Part shown: piece after piece, positions 26,876 to 36,330 of the stretch
Layout: each line of letters starts with the position of its first letter
How positions within the stretch are numbered: position 1 is the first letter of the stretch
Assembly: GCA_022800625.1 (NCBI GenBank)
Contig: JAAWQR010000003.1
Coordinates: 1-64,000 of the forward strand
From: Clostridiales bacterium
GTDB taxonomy: Bacteria > Bacillota > Clostridia > Oscillospirales > CAG-272
Length of the DNA stretch: 64,000 nt
Direction of reading: 5' to 3'
The notes under the pieces: generated by a model
The model's input: the letters and a program-made list of their open reading frames with translations, nothing else
Database searches by the model: none
Told to the model about the DNA's origin: nothing
Translations under genes and position numbers: made by a program

Positions 26876-27070
26876 GCCACACAACCGAATATTATTTATC
26901 AGGCTTAACTGACATAGCAGTGCGTTTTTTTATTTGGTAAAAACGCATGCTCTTTTTCGCGTGCTTTGTTAGTTTCTATAGATATAGATAAATAAAGTTT
27001 TCGGAATTGTGTGGCAACAATCGGAGTCATGCGTTTTTCGGTGCGTAGCTTCGGCTGCGCACTTTTTTAT
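26876..27070 (+). ncRNA. Structured ~195-nt RNA, 6S-RNA-like
   Basis: No coding frame. The sequence folds as one long rod: GCCACACAA (26876-26884) with TTGTGTGGC (27007-27015); TTATTTATC (26892-26900) with GATAAATAA (26987-26995); AACTGACA (26907-26914) with TGTTAGTT (26967-26974); and a terminal hairpin 26917-26929 with 26939-26950. A terminator hairpin with a UUCG loop (27041-27062) and six T follow. Own promoter, own terminator, total length and rod-with-internal-loops shape match 6S RNA, the RNA polymerase-holding RNA. Assignment by shape only. Confidence 0.55.
27041..27068 (+). terminator. Terminator of the candidate ncRNA
   Basis: GTGCGTAGC, loop TTCG, GCTGCGCAC, then TTTTTT. Confidence 0.85.
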
Positions 27071-27093
27071 TTTCTGAAAAGGGGAAAGATCAG

Positions 27094-27210
27094 ATGAAAA
27101 GAATTGTCTCAATAATCGTTCAGGCGTTTCTGTTGGTATGGTATATTATTGCAGAGGTCATATCTGAGATATCTGATCGTGTTACGGCGCATAAAAATTA
27201 CCGAAAATGA
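27094..27210 (+). CDS. 38-residue single-membrane-span peptide
   Basis: A short frame starting with MKRIVSIIVQAFLLVWYIIA, one hydrophobic segment, then a charged C-terminus ending in HKNYRK. GGGGAAAG lies ten bases upstream of the ATG and a terminator follows at 27259. The layout is that of a small membrane peptide gene. It has no recognisable family. Confidence 0.5.
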   Translation: MKRIVSIIVQAFLLVWYIIAEVISEISDRVTAHKNYRK

Positions 27211-27258
27211 AAGAAGCTTTAAATATTGCAGTAATTTTTATGAAGCGTCCGATACTGC

Positions 27259-27295
27259 CGGCTGTCAAATATTCGACAGCCGTTGCTTTTTCTTT
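27259..27295 (+). terminator. Terminator after the small peptide
   Basis: CGGCTGTC and GACAGCCG with an 8-base loop, followed by a T-rich run (TTGCTTTTTCTTT). Confidence 0.8.
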
Positions 27296-27402
27296 ATCTT
27301 CAACATTTCAGCCATGGAATGCGGGAGCACGAGGGGAGGGAGAAAACTTCGTCGTTTGAGATGGTTTCTTCCTCCTTCGATACAAGGAGAAATAAAAACA
27401 GA

Positions 27403-27437
27403 AAAGCGGCTGCCCGTTTGAAAGGCAGCCGCTTTAT
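27403..27437. terminator. Terminator of fucI
   Basis: AAAGCGGCTGCC and GGCAGCCGCTTT pair with a 9-base loop. It can act on both strands and closes the minus-strand fucI gene. Confidence 0.85.
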
Positions 27438-27451
27438 CATAATATAATACG

Positions 27452-29257
27452 TTATCTTGTTCTCTTGAACATAGGACCGTATGTAGCGCATGCTCTGTAG
27501 TCTGCGCCTTCTTTGTCCATGCCGAATGCGTTCCATGCAGCAGGTCTGAAGATATCCTCTTCAGGTACGTTGTGCATGCAAACCGGTATGCGGAGCATTG
27601 AGCAAAGCGTGATAAGATCAGCACCGATATGACCGTAACTGATAGCGCCGTGGTTAGCTCCCCAGTTGTTCATAACGTCATATGCGCTCTTGAACGCGCC
27701 CTCGCCTGTGCAGCGAGGAGCGAACCATGTGCAAGGCCATGTCGGGTTTGTTCTTTCCATAAGAGTATCAGAAACTTCATCGGGAAGATTTACTGTCCAA
27801 CCCTCGGCAATCTGAAGAACCGGTCCGAGTCCTTGTACGAGATTGAGACGAATCATGGTAGCAGGCATTTCCGCTCTTGTTGTGAAGTGCGACGAGAATC
27901 CGCCTCCGCGGAAGTTATCGAAGCCTGCTTCGCACCATACGGTAGCGTCTGTCATTTTCTTGATGTCCTCGTCCGTTACATCCCACCATTGCTTCATTAC
28001 GTGGTTGCCGTTATCGTCCGTGCATTCTCCGCACGCATCGAGACATGCGGCGCCGGAATTGAGCAGGTGAATGATACCTCCGTTTTCCTTTGCATGACCT
28101 TCAAGCTCATACCCTGTAACTCTCTTTGTAGCTTCGGGACTCCAGAATGTACGAACGTCGGCAAAGATCTGCGCACGGTTTGTAAGCAGCTTCATAAAGA
28201 GCATTCCGAGACCGTTGAGAACGTCGTTCTCTGTTGCGAGAACCATAGGCTCCTTCTTTCCGCCGAAGTCGAATGAAGAATTGAGGATAGCCTCGGGATA
28301 GTCGCAGTTCGGCCAGTGGTCTGTCCACTGTCTCTGACCCTGGAAGCCGGCAGCTATTGCGTTGTGACCGACCATCTCTTCCTCAAAGCCTTCGGGAAGA
28401 TTTTCATTACCCTGCATCAAATCCTTGATAATGCAGTACATCTTAATCGTGAACTCCCACTGTTTATCTTTCTGCTCACGGTTGAACTTAACAAATTCGG
28501 GGTTGTCGTCTCTGCCTTCTTTGCAGTGCTCCTTTGTCCATGCAAGAGCCTTTTCATAGTCCTCTTTGTTGTAAATTCCCTCTTCCATACGGCGAAGGAT
28601 CTCAACTTCATCTACAGATTCAACGCGCATACCGAGATATTCTTCAATGAACTGCTGGTCGATGATAGAGCCGCCGATTCCCATGCACATAGAACCGATC
28701 TGGAGATATGATTTGCCGTGCATTGTCGCCGCAGCTACAGCGGAACGTCCAAAACGGAGAAGCTTTTCACGAACGTCGTCGGGAATGTTTGTAACGTCGT
28801 CAACGTCCTGAACCTCGTGTCCGTAAATGCCGAATGCGGGAAGTCCTTTCTGAGCATGTGTTGCGAGAACAGATGCAAGATAAACAGCTCCGGGGCGCTC
28901 TGTTCCGTTGAAGCCCCATACTGCTTTGATCGTGTTCGGATCCTGATCCATTGTCTCAGCGCCGTAGCACCAGCAGGGAGTAACTGTCAGAGTAATGCTG
29001 ACGCCCTCTTTTCTGAACTTTTCAGCGCAAGCTGCGGTTTCGGGAACTCTTCCGATAGTCGTGTCTGCGATAACTACCTTTACAGGATCGCCGTTTGAGT
29101 AGCAGAGGTTTTCCTCATAAAGCTTTTTTGCGGCGAGAGCCATTGCCATCGTCTGATCCTCAAGGGATTCACGCAGCTTCATAGGTCCGCGTCTGCCGTC
29201 AATGACAGGACGGATACCGATTACGGGATATCCGCCGATAAGTGTTTTGTTAGCCAT
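27452..29257 (-). CDS. fucI: L-fucose isomerase
   Basis: Converts L-fucose to L-fuculose (and often D-arabinose to D-ribulose) with Mn2+. 601 residues, near the family's usual length. N-terminal [13 protein letters not shown], substrate/metal segments [23 protein letters not shown] and the C-terminal [18 protein letters not shown] holding the metal-site histidine. No fuculokinase or fucose permease lies next to it, so it works with genes elsewhere. AAAGGAG precedes the start. Host mucin fucose is the likely source in a gut organism (inference). Confidence 0.96.
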   Translation of the reverse strand: MANKTLIGGYPVIGIRPVIDGRRGPMKLRESLEDQTMAMALAAKKLYEENLCYSNGDPVKVVIADTTIGRVPETAACAEKFRKEGVSITLTVTPCWCYGAETMDQDPNTIKAVWGFNGTERPGAVYLASVLATHAQKGLPAFGIYGHEVQDVDDVTNIPDDVREKLLRFGRSAVAAATMHGKSYLQIGSMCMGIGGSIIDQQFIEEYLGMRVESVDEVEILRRMEEGIYNKEDYEKALAWTKEHCKEGRDDNPEFVKFNREQKDKQWEFTIKMYCIIKDLMQGNENLPEGFEEEMVGHNAIAAGFQGQRQWTDHWPNCDYPEAILNSSFDFGGKKEPMVLATENDVLNGLGMLFMKLLTNRAQIFADVRTFWSPEATKRVTGYELEGHAKENGGIIHLLNSGAACLDACGECTDDNGNHVMKQWWDVTDEDIKKMTDATVWCEAGFDNFRGGGFSSHFTTRAEMPATMIRLNLVQGLGPVLQIAEGWTVNLPDEVSDTLMERTNPTWPCTWFAPRCTGEGAFKSAYDVMNNWGANHGAISYGHIGADLITLCSMLRIPVCMHNVPEEDIFRPAAWNAFGMDKEGADYRACATYGPMFKRTR

Positions 29258-29337
29258 ACCGGTACATCTCCTTTTATTTGAGAAAAAATAATTTTGATTT
29301 TACAAGGCGGTATGTATCAATTCCGCCTATGTAAAAT

Positions 29338-29366
29338 ATTGTATCATGTTTTGCAAAATAAATCAA
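29338..29366 (-). promoter_or_regulatory. Promoter of fucI
   Basis: On the minus strand TTGATT (29366-29361) and TACAAT (29343-29338), 17-base spacer. The leader carries an AGGCGG/CCGCCT inverted repeat (29305-29328) that could be an operator or hairpin. Confidence 0.65.
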
Positions 29367-29477
29367 TCGGATTTTGAATACTGTTTCGTATTTTTTTATT
29401 TCGATAATACAAGAGTACTCTTTTTTCGTAATAAGAGACAGAAAACAAAAAAATATATCTAAGTTTACATAAAGTGG

Positions 29478-29506
29478 TTGATTTTTTGCGTGAAACCGTG
29501 TAAAAT
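29478..29506 (+). promoter_or_regulatory. Promoter of the aldolase gene
   Basis: TTGATT (29478-29483) and TAAAAT (29501-29506), 17-base spacer, 70 bases before the start, divergent from fucI. Confidence 0.6.
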
Positions 29507-29576
29507 TATAAAGATTTAATAATCTGTATACTATGCGTGTTGTAAAACCGCGGTAAAAATGAAAGGATTTTAGAAT

Positions 29577-30542
29577 ATGGCTCTTGTAACAACAAAAGAA
29601 ATGTTCAAGAAAGCATATGAGGGCGGATATGCCATCGGCGCTTTCAACATTAACAATATGGAGATCGTTCAGGCGATTACCGAGGCTGCCGCTGAGGCAA
29701 AAAGTCCCGTCGTTCTTCAGGTTTCCGCAGGTGCAAGAAAGTATGCGAAGCCCGCATACCTCAGAGCTCTTGCAGAGGCTGCTGTTGCCGATACGGGAAT
29801 CGATCTCGCTCTTCACCTTGACCACGGCGCAGATTTTGAAATCTGCAAGGCTTGCATTGATTCAGGCTTTACTTCCGTTATGATAGACGGCTCTCACCAC
29901 ACATTTGAAGATAACATCGCAGTTACAAAGAAGGTTGTTGAGTATGCTCATGCGCACGGAGTTGTTGTTGAAGGCGAGCTCGGCCGTCTTGCAGGTGTTG
30001 AAGATGATGTTAAGGTTTCCGCTGAGGACTCAACTTACACAAGACCGGAAGAGGTTGAAGAGTTTGTTACAAAAACAGGCGTTGACTCACTTGCTATCGC
30101 TATCGGAACAAGCCACGGAGCATACAAATTTACTCCAGATCAGTGCACAAAGAACGAGGACGGAATCCTTGTTCCCCCGCCGCTCCGTTTTGATATTCTT
30201 GAAGAGGTTGCAAAGAGACTTCCCGGATTCCCGATTGTTCTTCACGGCGCTTCATCTGTTCCGCAGAACTACGTTGAGGAGATCAACTCTCTCGGCGGTA
30301 AGATGCCCGATGCTATCGGCATTCCCGAAGAGCAGCTCCGTCAGGCTGCGAGAATGGCAGTATGCAAGATCAACATTGATTCTGACATCCGTCTTGCTCT
30401 TACAGCAGGTATACGCCGTGTAATGACAAACGATCCGTCTGTATTTGACCCGAGAGGATATCTTTCTGTTGCTCGTGATGAGGTCAGAAAGACTGTTCTT
30501 CACAAGATTAACGACGTTCTCGGTTCTGCGGGCACCCTTTAA
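29577..30542 (+). CDS. fba: Class II fructose-1,6-bisphosphate aldolase
   Basis: Zinc-dependent cleavage of fructose-1,6-bisphosphate in glycolysis. 321 residues. The zinc-site and substrate motifs are present: LALHLDHGADFE with the catalytic Asp and metal His, VEGELGRLAGVEDD, AIAIGTSHGAYKF and IVLHGASSVP. NIDSDIRLALT near the C-terminus is the phosphate-binding segment. AAAGGA lies nine bases before the ATG. Single-gene unit closed by a GC-rich hairpin. Confidence 0.97.
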   Translation: MALVTTKEMFKKAYEGGYAIGAFNINNMEIVQAITEAAAEAKSPVVLQVSAGARKYAKPAYLRALAEAAVADTGIDLALHLDHGADFEICKACIDSGFTSVMIDGSHHTFEDNIAVTKKVVEYAHAHGVVVEGELGRLAGVEDDVKVSAEDSTYTRPEEVEEFVTKTGVDSLAIAIGTSHGAYKFTPDQCTKNEDGILVPPPLRFDILEEVAKRLPGFPIVLHGASSVPQNYVEEINSLGGKMPDAIGIPEEQLRQAARMAVCKINIDSDIRLALTAGIRRVMTNDPSVFDPRGYLSVARDEVRKTVLHKINDVLGSAGTL

Positions 30543-30562
30543 TTTTTAAACTTAAAAGCAAA

Positions 30563-30599
30563 TTTTCCCCCGCGGTGCTGTACAGTACCGCGGGGAAAG
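30563..30599. terminator. GC-rich hairpin after fba
   Basis: CCCCGCGGT and ACCGCGGGG pair around CTGTAC-containing loop bases; TTTT precedes and AAAG follows. It may act as terminator and lies in the leader of the next gene. Confidence 0.65.
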
Positions 30600-30622
30600 T
30601 GCAATTAGGGGTTTATATTGAT

Positions 30623-31342
30623 ATGAAATGGACAGAAAAATATAAAGTTATAGCGCCGCTGATGGATGTGAATAATATTGCGTCTCCGTCGGCACAGCTC
30701 AGTTATATGCAGGACTCAGCAAACTGTCAGATGGAGCATGACGGACCGTCGTATAACGAGCTTTTTGAAAAGGGACTTGCATTCATCCTCAGCCGTATTA
30801 CAATAAGCTTTTATGCACCGCTGAGTGCGCATGAGGTAATTGAATCTGAGTCATGGGCGTGCCCGTCGCGAGGAGCTACGTTTAATCGATGTTACAGATT
30901 GACACGCGGCGGTGACGTAATAGCGGAAGCGTCATCGGCGTGGGCACTCCTTGATACAAAGAATGAGAAGCTGTGCCGTGTGGGCGATATTGAATACAAA
31001 TACGGTGAAGATGCTCCGATAGAGCCAGAAATGCCTGCAAGATTCCGTATTCCCACCGAAGCTGACATGAGTTTTGTTGCCGAAAAAATTGTGGGGTATG
31101 CTGAAGCAGATTTAAACGGACATATGACAAATACAAAATATCCTGATATACTTTGCAGCTATATCGGTGATATGAGAGGGCGCAGGGTATCGGGAATGTC
31201 CGTGAATTTTGTCTCAGAGGCTCCGTTGGGGCAAAGGCTTAATGTATATGCGGGAGAATATGACGGCGTTCATTATGTAAGGACAATTCGCGAGGACGGA
31301 AAGACCAATGTTGAAGCTGCAATTGTACTTTGTGATATATAA
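30623..31342 (+). CDS. Acyl-ACP thioesterase
   Basis: Releases fatty acids from acyl carrier protein. 239 residues with the double hot-dog layout of the acyl-ACP thioesterase family: first domain with SYMQDSANCQMEHDGPS and RITISFYAPLSAHEVI, second domain with YAEADLNGHMTNTKYPDIL, holding the conserved N-x-H-x-N-x-x-Y active-site pattern. The start at 30623 is chosen as the first ATG after AGGGG; an upstream in-frame start falls inside the hairpin. Confidence 0.88.
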   Translation: MKWTEKYKVIAPLMDVNNIASPSAQLSYMQDSANCQMEHDGPSYNELFEKGLAFILSRITISFYAPLSAHEVIESESWACPSRGATFNRCYRLTRGGDVIAEASSAWALLDTKNEKLCRVGDIEYKYGEDAPIEPEMPARFRIPTEADMSFVAEKIVGYAEADLNGHMTNTKYPDILCSYIGDMRGRRVSGMSVNFVSEAPLGQRLNVYAGEYDGVHYVRTIREDGKTNVEAAIVLCDI

Positions 31343-31365
31343 TGTGAAAGGTATAAAAACAGTTG

Positions 31366-31400
31366 AAAAAGCAGAAGCCTGAATAGGACTTCTGCTTTTG
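31366..31400. terminator. Bidirectional terminator
   Basis: AAAAGCAGAAG and CTTCTGCTTTT pair, followed by a T run. It separates the converging thioesterase and DeoR-type genes. Confidence 0.85.
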
Positions 31401-31429
31401 GATTTTTTACGGTAGTTTTAATTTATTCC

Positions 31430-32203
31430 TTATCTTCTTCCGGCGATAATCACTTTCGTACCGTGACGTGCAGCTATGTTTGTAAGCTCTGTCGGAGCAT
31501 TTTTATCAGTGATTATAATATCAGCGTCATCAATCAAGCCAAATGTATAGGGCAGCTCTTTGCCGTATTTAGAGCTGTCAATCAGCATTATAACGCGGCG
31601 TGCCTTGGAAATTACTATTTTCTTTAGTTCGCATTCATTATAGCCTGCAACGCTGAAACCTGATGCTTCATTGAATGCAGATGCTGAAAGAAATGCAGTA
31701 TCGATATTTATACCGGATAAAAAACCGGACGCTTGGAGACCGGTAACGGTTTTCTTGTTGAAGTCCAGTCTTCCGCCGACAATATTTACCGCAGCAAGGC
31801 TGTTTTCTGAAAGCTTAAGCGCAACGGCAGGATCAGTTGTTGTGATCGAAAAACGGAGATTCGGAATATGTTTTGCAAATATACGCATGGTTGAACCCGA
31901 ATCAATAAAAATCGATGTTCCGCTTTCAAGAAAGCTTTCTGCAGTAAGCGAAATTTCATATTTTGCTTCAATATTTAAGGCATCCCGTATATGAGCCTCT
32001 GTCGATCCGATTTTATATAATGAGCGTCTGCTGCGAAATCCGCCGCGTACTCTTACTATTTTTCCTTCTTCTTCAAAGTAGCTTATATCACGTCTTAACG
32101 TCATTTCAGAAATATCGGGGAAGAGTTCTTTAAGCTCCCTTATCGATACAAATGCCTTTGCACCGATCATTTCTTCGATTTTATCTCTTCTGTCTTTTTG
32201 CAA
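31430..32203 (-). CDS. DeoR/GlpR-family sugar-phosphate-responsive regulator
   Basis: 257 residues. N-terminal DeoR-type helix-turn-helix (about 5-55: FVSIRELKELFPDISEMTLR then RDISYFEEEGKIVRVRGG). The C-terminal sugar-phosphate sensor has the IFIDSGSTMRIFAKH loop, TTTDPAVALKL and the late ADIIITDKN. The start is TTG at 32203 with AGAAGG upstream. The regulated sugar pathway is not shown; the HAD phosphatase upstream on the same strand is a possible partner. Confidence 0.9.
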   Translation of the reverse strand: MQKDRRDKIEEMIGAKAFVSIRELKELFPDISEMTLRRDISYFEEEGKIVRVRGGFRSRRSLYKIGSTEAHIRDALNIEAKYEISLTAESFLESGTSIFIDSGSTMRIFAKHIPNLRFSITTTDPAVALKLSENSLAAVNIVGGRLDFNKKTVTGLQASGFLSGINIDTAFLSASAFNEASGFSVAGYNECELKKIVISKARRVIMLIDSSKYGKELPYTFGLIDDADIIITDKNAPTELTNIAARHGTKVIIAGRR

Positions 32204-32311
32204 ACCCGTAAACCTTCTTTAGTAAAATTATTGTCTCTCACTGAGCAGTTCTGATATTCGGAGAGAATATGTGAGTTGTCCGTGTTGAAGAGAATTTCGG
32301 GTTATACTGAA

Positions 32312-32995
32312 TTAAATTAACTTTGTAATCTGATTTTTTTGTGATTCTGTGAGTATTATTTTTGCAAGTTCTTCGGGAGAAGAAACTATTATGTCAGCGT
32401 CGTTTTCCGTAAGGAACTCTCTGTCTCTGAATCCCCAACCGACACTTATGCAGTTCATTCCCGCATTTGCGGCAGTTTTAATATCTACATCGGAATCGCC
32501 GATGTAGACAGCGCCTGTTTTATCAATTCCGAGAAAGCTCAGTACCTCGTTTACGGAATCGGGATATGGTTTTCGCCGAACACCTTCTTTTTCTCCTACC
32601 GCAAGCTCAAACATTCCATCAAAATATTTGCGGCACAGAGCCTGCACGCCATAGTCGGCTTTGTTTGACACAACGGCAGTGAGCACGCCTGCCAAGCGAA
32701 TGCTGTTAAGCATTTCATATATTCCGTCATACGGGCGGGTGAGATCCGCATTGTGAGCCTTATAATATTCGGTAAAAGCGGTATGCACACGATTTATTTC
32801 ATTTGCAGGCGTTCCGCAGGGAACTGCGCGCTCTATCAGAAGTCTGATGCCGTTGCCGACCATGTTTTTCACTTCTTCTGTTGTTCTCTGGGGCATGGAG
32901 CAGTATGCGAGAGCATAATTTATACTTGACGCAAGATCGTCAAGGGTGTTAAGCAGTGTTCCGTCTAAATCGAATATTGCAAGTCTGTATTTCAT
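32312..32995 (-). CDS. HAD-superfamily phosphatase (phosphoglycolate-phosphatase-like)
   Basis: 227 residues. HAD motif I is FDLDGTLLNT, motif II lies near TAVVSNKADYG, and motif IV is GDSDVDIKTAANAGM, with an alpha-helical cap between I and II. This is the PGP/Gph type. The substrate is undetermined. GGAGG lies six bases before the start. It precedes the DeoR-type gene by 108 bases, so co-transcription is possible. Confidence 0.9.
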   Translation of the reverse strand: MKYRLAIFDLDGTLLNTLDDLASSINYALAYCSMPQRTTEEVKNMVGNGIRLLIERAVPCGTPANEINRVHTAFTEYYKAHNADLTRPYDGIYEMLNSIRLAGVLTAVVSNKADYGVQALCRKYFDGMFELAVGEKEGVRRKPYPDSVNEVLSFLGIDKTGAVYIGDSDVDIKTAANAGMNCISVGWGFRDREFLTENDADIIVSSPEELAKIILTESQKNQITKLI

Positions 32996-33070
32996 AAATT
33001 GCCTCCGCGGCGAGCTTTAAAAAAACGGAAAGATCAAAAGAACGCCGTATTTCAGCGCTCTTTTGATTCT

Positions 33071-33142
33071 CTGGGATAGCTGGATTCGAACCAGCGAATG
33101 CAGCAGTCAAAGTGCTGTGTCTTACCGCTTGACGATATCCCA
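33071..33142 (-). tRNA. tRNA-Gln (anticodon TTG)
   Basis: Read on the minus strand: acceptor TGGGATA/TATCCCA with discriminator G, anticodon stem CAGCA/TGCTG around CTTTGAC (anticodon TTG, codon CAA), T arm GCTGG/CCAGC with loop TTCGAAT, 72 bases, CCA not encoded. Confidence 0.95.
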
Positions 33143-33553
33143 ATGTAATACTTAGTATATCACATATCAAGCTCTGTGTCAAGTATCGTTATGCAAAAAG
33201 GTTTAAACGCAGGTAACATGTATAACTGATAAGAGAACACATATTGGTGGTATGGATACACAATGTAAAAAAGTCATGTCTGAATACTATCTGATTAATT
33301 TTGAAGAGCTGCTTGTATTTTTTAAATAATATCATATGGTTATAACGATGATCTTGACAACCATAAAAGTGACAATAAAGAGATAAAAATTCGTTGGAGC
33401 TGGATTATGATGCGAATTCTTGTGATTCTTGATAGATGAGGGACGTTTGGGGGAGAGAAGTAGAAGTGTGATGGAATGCTTTCGACGGGTATCATTGAGA
33501 ATGCAGCGGCAGAAAAGTCACCCAACTAACGCAGCAGCAAAAAGAATAAAAGA
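33143..33553. other. AT-rich stretch without an intact gene, at the left border of the first accessory block
   Basis: No supported gene. Several short frames are broken by stops in a pattern that suggests an eroded coding region. The left end of the serine-recombinase element probably falls here, between tRNA-Gln and 33553; I could not identify the attachment core. Confidence 0.4.
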
Positions 33554-33593
33554 AAATAGCGGGCAAGTTTTTTACACCTTATCCGCTATTTTA
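33554..33593 (-). terminator. Terminator overlapping the end of the recombinase gene
   Basis: Read on the minus strand, AAAATAGCGG and CCGCTATTTT pair across a 20-base loop that contains the stop codon, followed by CTTTTATT. Confidence 0.75.
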
Positions 33594-35146
33594 CACATGA
33601 TGCCTAAAAGTCCACTCACAAAAAATAATATGGTGTTCGACTTTTCAAAAATTTTTGGACCATCACCAGCTAAAAACAAATTTTTTATTTCACCGTCTTT
33701 TTCCTCCAACTCACTTAGTAATCTGTCATTTATCTCTACTTTATCGTCGCCCGAATGAAATGTAATTGTTATCCTATCATCGTACAGATAAATCTTGTTG
33801 ACAAAAATTTTAATGAGCATTTTCTTATACTTTTCATCAGTCATACTGCCCTTTTTGAGAGCCATAAGGAAGAACTTGATTTTTGGTGCAGTAAGCGAGG
33901 GGAACGGCATTGTTTCTTTGGAAATCTCTTCTCTAATGTTTTCTTGTTCGGCTTCTAACTGTGCAATTCTTTCGTAGAGGTTTTCTCTTAATCTCGGTAT
34001 ATCTGTTTCCAATACGGCATTTAGAGCATTTTCTCTTTTTCGCTCACTCTCTGTCAAGCGTTTTTGCAAGTACCTTAAATTAGATGTATCTCTTTCTGCC
34101 TCGCAAATTGCTGAAACTTCTTTCGATATTTTCTCAATATTGGGTGCAGACAACAGCTTTCTGCATTTAGCCAAGACAAGACTTTCTATATAGTTTTTCT
34201 TGACCATATCTTTTTCGCAACGCTTGGCTTTTCTGCCGTTGCAAATGTAATAGTTATATACTGTGCCTTGCTTTCCTGTGGCAGAAAATCCTGTCATCAT
34301 TTCTTTACACTGACCGCAGAACAACTTTGTTGTTAAAAGATACTCAACTTTCGCCCTTGCTCTTGCAGGGGCTTTCTTGTTCTTCGCCATTATTTCAGCT
34401 ACCTTGTTAAACAGTTCGTCAGAAATAATACGAGGCATACCGCCAGGTATTTCTTTACCTTTGTATGTATAAACGCCGATGTATCTTTTATTTTTCAGAA
34501 TTGTGTGGAGTGAATTCTTGTTGAAAGCTACACCCCTTGAAGTCTTATATCCCATAGAATTCAAATACTTTGTTATCTCGGCAACGGTTTTGCCATTGGC
34601 ATACATTTCAAAGATGGTTTTTACAATAGGAGCAGTATTGGAGTCAACCTCAAACTGCCTAAACTGATTAACCTTGAAACCAAGTGCGATATTACCGCCT
34701 GTGCATAGACATTGCTCGCCGTTCTTGTCCATTCCTTTTTTTATTTTTTGGCTTAACTCCAAGGAATAGAATTCGTCCATTGCTTCAAACAGACTTTCAA
34801 CAAGAATACCGGAAGGATCATCTGCTATGTATTCGTGGACTGATAATACTCGTATGCCATTGCGCTTTAACATTCCTTTGTATATAACACTTTTTTCTTT
34901 ATTTCTAAAAAATCTGTTGAAACGATAGACTACAATGCGTTCATACAGATTTTTTGAGCTATCGTCAATCATTCTTTGAAAATTAGGTCTATTATCGTCT
35001 GTACCTGTCAAGGCTCTATCAATATATTCCTTAACAACAGTAAGTCCTTCCTGTTCGCAGTATCTTCGGCAATCCTGTAATTGAATATCTATACTTACAT
35101 CTCGCTGCGCTGTTGAACTATATCTTGCATATATAACTGCGTTCAT
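33572..35146 (-). CDS. Large serine recombinase (element integrase)
   Basis: 524 residues. The N-terminal resolvase catalytic domain begins MNAVIYARYSS with nucleophile Ser10 and contains VYRFNRFFRNK and the E-helix LSQKIKKGM. The recombinase DNA-binding domain covers about 150-260, then a zinc ribbon with CGQC and CNGRKAKRC (about 285-325) and a coiled coil (about 370-420). This class integrates and excises mobile elements. It is the last gene of a three-gene operon with the phosphatase-like gene and the small resolvase. GGAG precedes the ATG. Confidence 0.93.
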   Translation of the reverse strand: MNAVIYARYSSTAQRDVSIDIQLQDCRRYCEQEGLTVVKEYIDRALTGTDDNRPNFQRMIDDSSKNLYERIVVYRFNRFFRNKEKSVIYKGMLKRNGIRVLSVHEYIADDPSGILVESLFEAMDEFYSLELSQKIKKGMDKNGEQCLCTGGNIALGFKVNQFRQFEVDSNTAPIVKTIFEMYANGKTVAEITKYLNSMGYKTSRGVAFNKNSLHTILKNKRYIGVYTYKGKEIPGGMPRIISDELFNKVAEIMAKNKKAPARARAKVEYLLTTKLFCGQCKEMMTGFSATGKQGTVYNYYICNGRKAKRCEKDMVKKNYIESLVLAKCRKLLSAPNIEKISKEVSAICEAERDTSNLRYLQKRLTESERKRENALNAVLETDIPRLRENLYERIAQLEAEQENIREEISKETMPFPSLTAPKIKFFLMALKKGSMTDEKYKKMLIKIFVNKIYLYDDRITITFHSGDDKVEINDRLLSELEEKDGEIKNLFLAGDGPKIFEKSNTILFFVSGLLGIMCKIADKV

Positions 35147-35149
35147 TTC

Positions 35150-35605
35150 CTACTCCTTTTTTGTTTTTTCAAGTGCTTTTTTTACTTTGTTAAAAACTAA
35201 CTGATTAGGATAGTATCTGTAATCGGCAAATATAGAAATACCGTCTTTGTAGTAATGATCCAAAATGGCGGCGGCACAGGCGGCGCTACGGCTCTGTCCG
35301 TATTCGCATTGGCAGATAATATCTAAGCCGTCTTTGTGTGCTTGGTGTATATACTCCGCAAGGCTGTTGACCTCGGGGAAATATGTATCAAATGTCAAGC
35401 TGTAATCTTCAAGTATTTCTATGTCAATATCGTGGATCGGAATAGTGAATACTCTTTCGGCTTTGCCCTTGTAATCAACAGGCTTAAAAACTTCGCCTGT
35501 TCTTTTTGAGGGTGGGTCATAAAAACTAATAACGGCGGTGTTTTTGGGAAAATCACTCTGTAATAATTCTTCAATAGCTTTTCGGGAATAAATCTGTACT
35601 TTCAT
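35150..35605 (-). CDS. Dual-specificity-phosphatase-like protein
   Basis: 151 residues. It has the CX5R phosphatase loop as QCEYGQSRSAACAAAI, with the Cys and Arg in register, preceded by the beta strand DIICQ and by FDTYFPEVNSLAEYI that would place a general-acid Asp. The fold fits small DSP/tyrosine phosphatases. It lies 3 bases upstream of the serine recombinase and 3 bases after the resolvase, so a role tied to recombination is suggested by position but not shown. Confidence 0.75.
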   Translation of the reverse strand: MKVQIYSRKAIEELLQSDFPKNTAVISFYDPPSKRTGEVFKPVDYKGKAERVFTIPIHDIDIEILEDYSLTFDTYFPEVNSLAEYIHQAHKDGLDIICQCEYGQSRSAACAAAILDHYYKDGISIFADYRYYPNQLVFNKVKKALEKTKKE

Positions 35606-35608
35606 TTT

Positions 35609-36196
35609 TCAGCCCTCTATCATTCTTAAATATTTATATACTGTAGGATAAGACAGCGAACACAAACGGGATAAATCCTTTTTTGTAATCTCGCCCTTTT
35701 GGTATTTTGGATAATGCTTATAAAATACACTTGGTATATCATCAACGGTAACAGAAGGTCTGCCTATTGTTTTCCCTTTAGCCTTTGCATTCTGCATGCC
35801 GCTTTTCACACGCTGACTTGTGATATTCCTCTCAATCTCGCTGAATACTCCCATCATTTTCAGCATTCCCTCGGTCATGGGATCAAGCTCTTTACTGCAA
35901 TCTACGACAAAGTTACCGAGTACCAATTTCAACTGCCTTGCTTTTGCAAGCTCAATAATTTCACAAAGCTGTTTTGTACTTCGCGTAATACGGCTTACCT
36001 CAGTTGCTATAATAGTATCATGAGGATTTACTGTTTGAAGCAGTTTATTAAGCTCCGCACGGTCTTCCTTTGCTCCGCTTTCGTATTCAAGATAAATGGT
36101 TGTATCTGACGCGCCTTGCTGTTTTAGCTCTCGTACCTGTCTTTGAATATCCTGTAATTTCTCATTGGTAGAACATCTTGCATACCCGTAAATCAT
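35609..36196 (-). CDS. Small serine recombinase (resolvase/invertase family)
   Basis: 195 residues. The N-terminal catalytic domain MIYGYARCSTNEKLQDIQRQ carries the nucleophile Ser9; ATEVSRITRSTKQL and the helix MMGVFSEIERNITSQRVKSG are the family core. A C-terminal helix-turn-helix (about 165-195, LSRLCSLSYPTVYKYLRM) binds DNA. It is the first gene of the operon and may act as resolvase or control recombination. GAGGTGG lies upstream of the start. Confidence 0.92.
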   Translation of the reverse strand: MIYGYARCSTNEKLQDIQRQVRELKQQGASDTTIYLEYESGAKEDRAELNKLLQTVNPHDTIIATEVSRITRSTKQLCEIIELAKARQLKLVLGNFVVDCSKELDPMTEGMLKMMGVFSEIERNITSQRVKSGMQNAKAKGKTIGRPSVTVDDIPSVFYKHYPKYQKGEITKKDLSRLCSLSYPTVYKYLRMIEG

Positions 36197-36330
36197 GAAA
36201 CCACCTCGCTGATATTTGATGTAATAATATTATAAGATAAAGTCAGTGAAGCATCAACCTCTGTTAATAAGTTATTAATATTTACAACGGATAGGTATAA
36301 AAGAAATGGTATTACAAATATCGTTTATAA

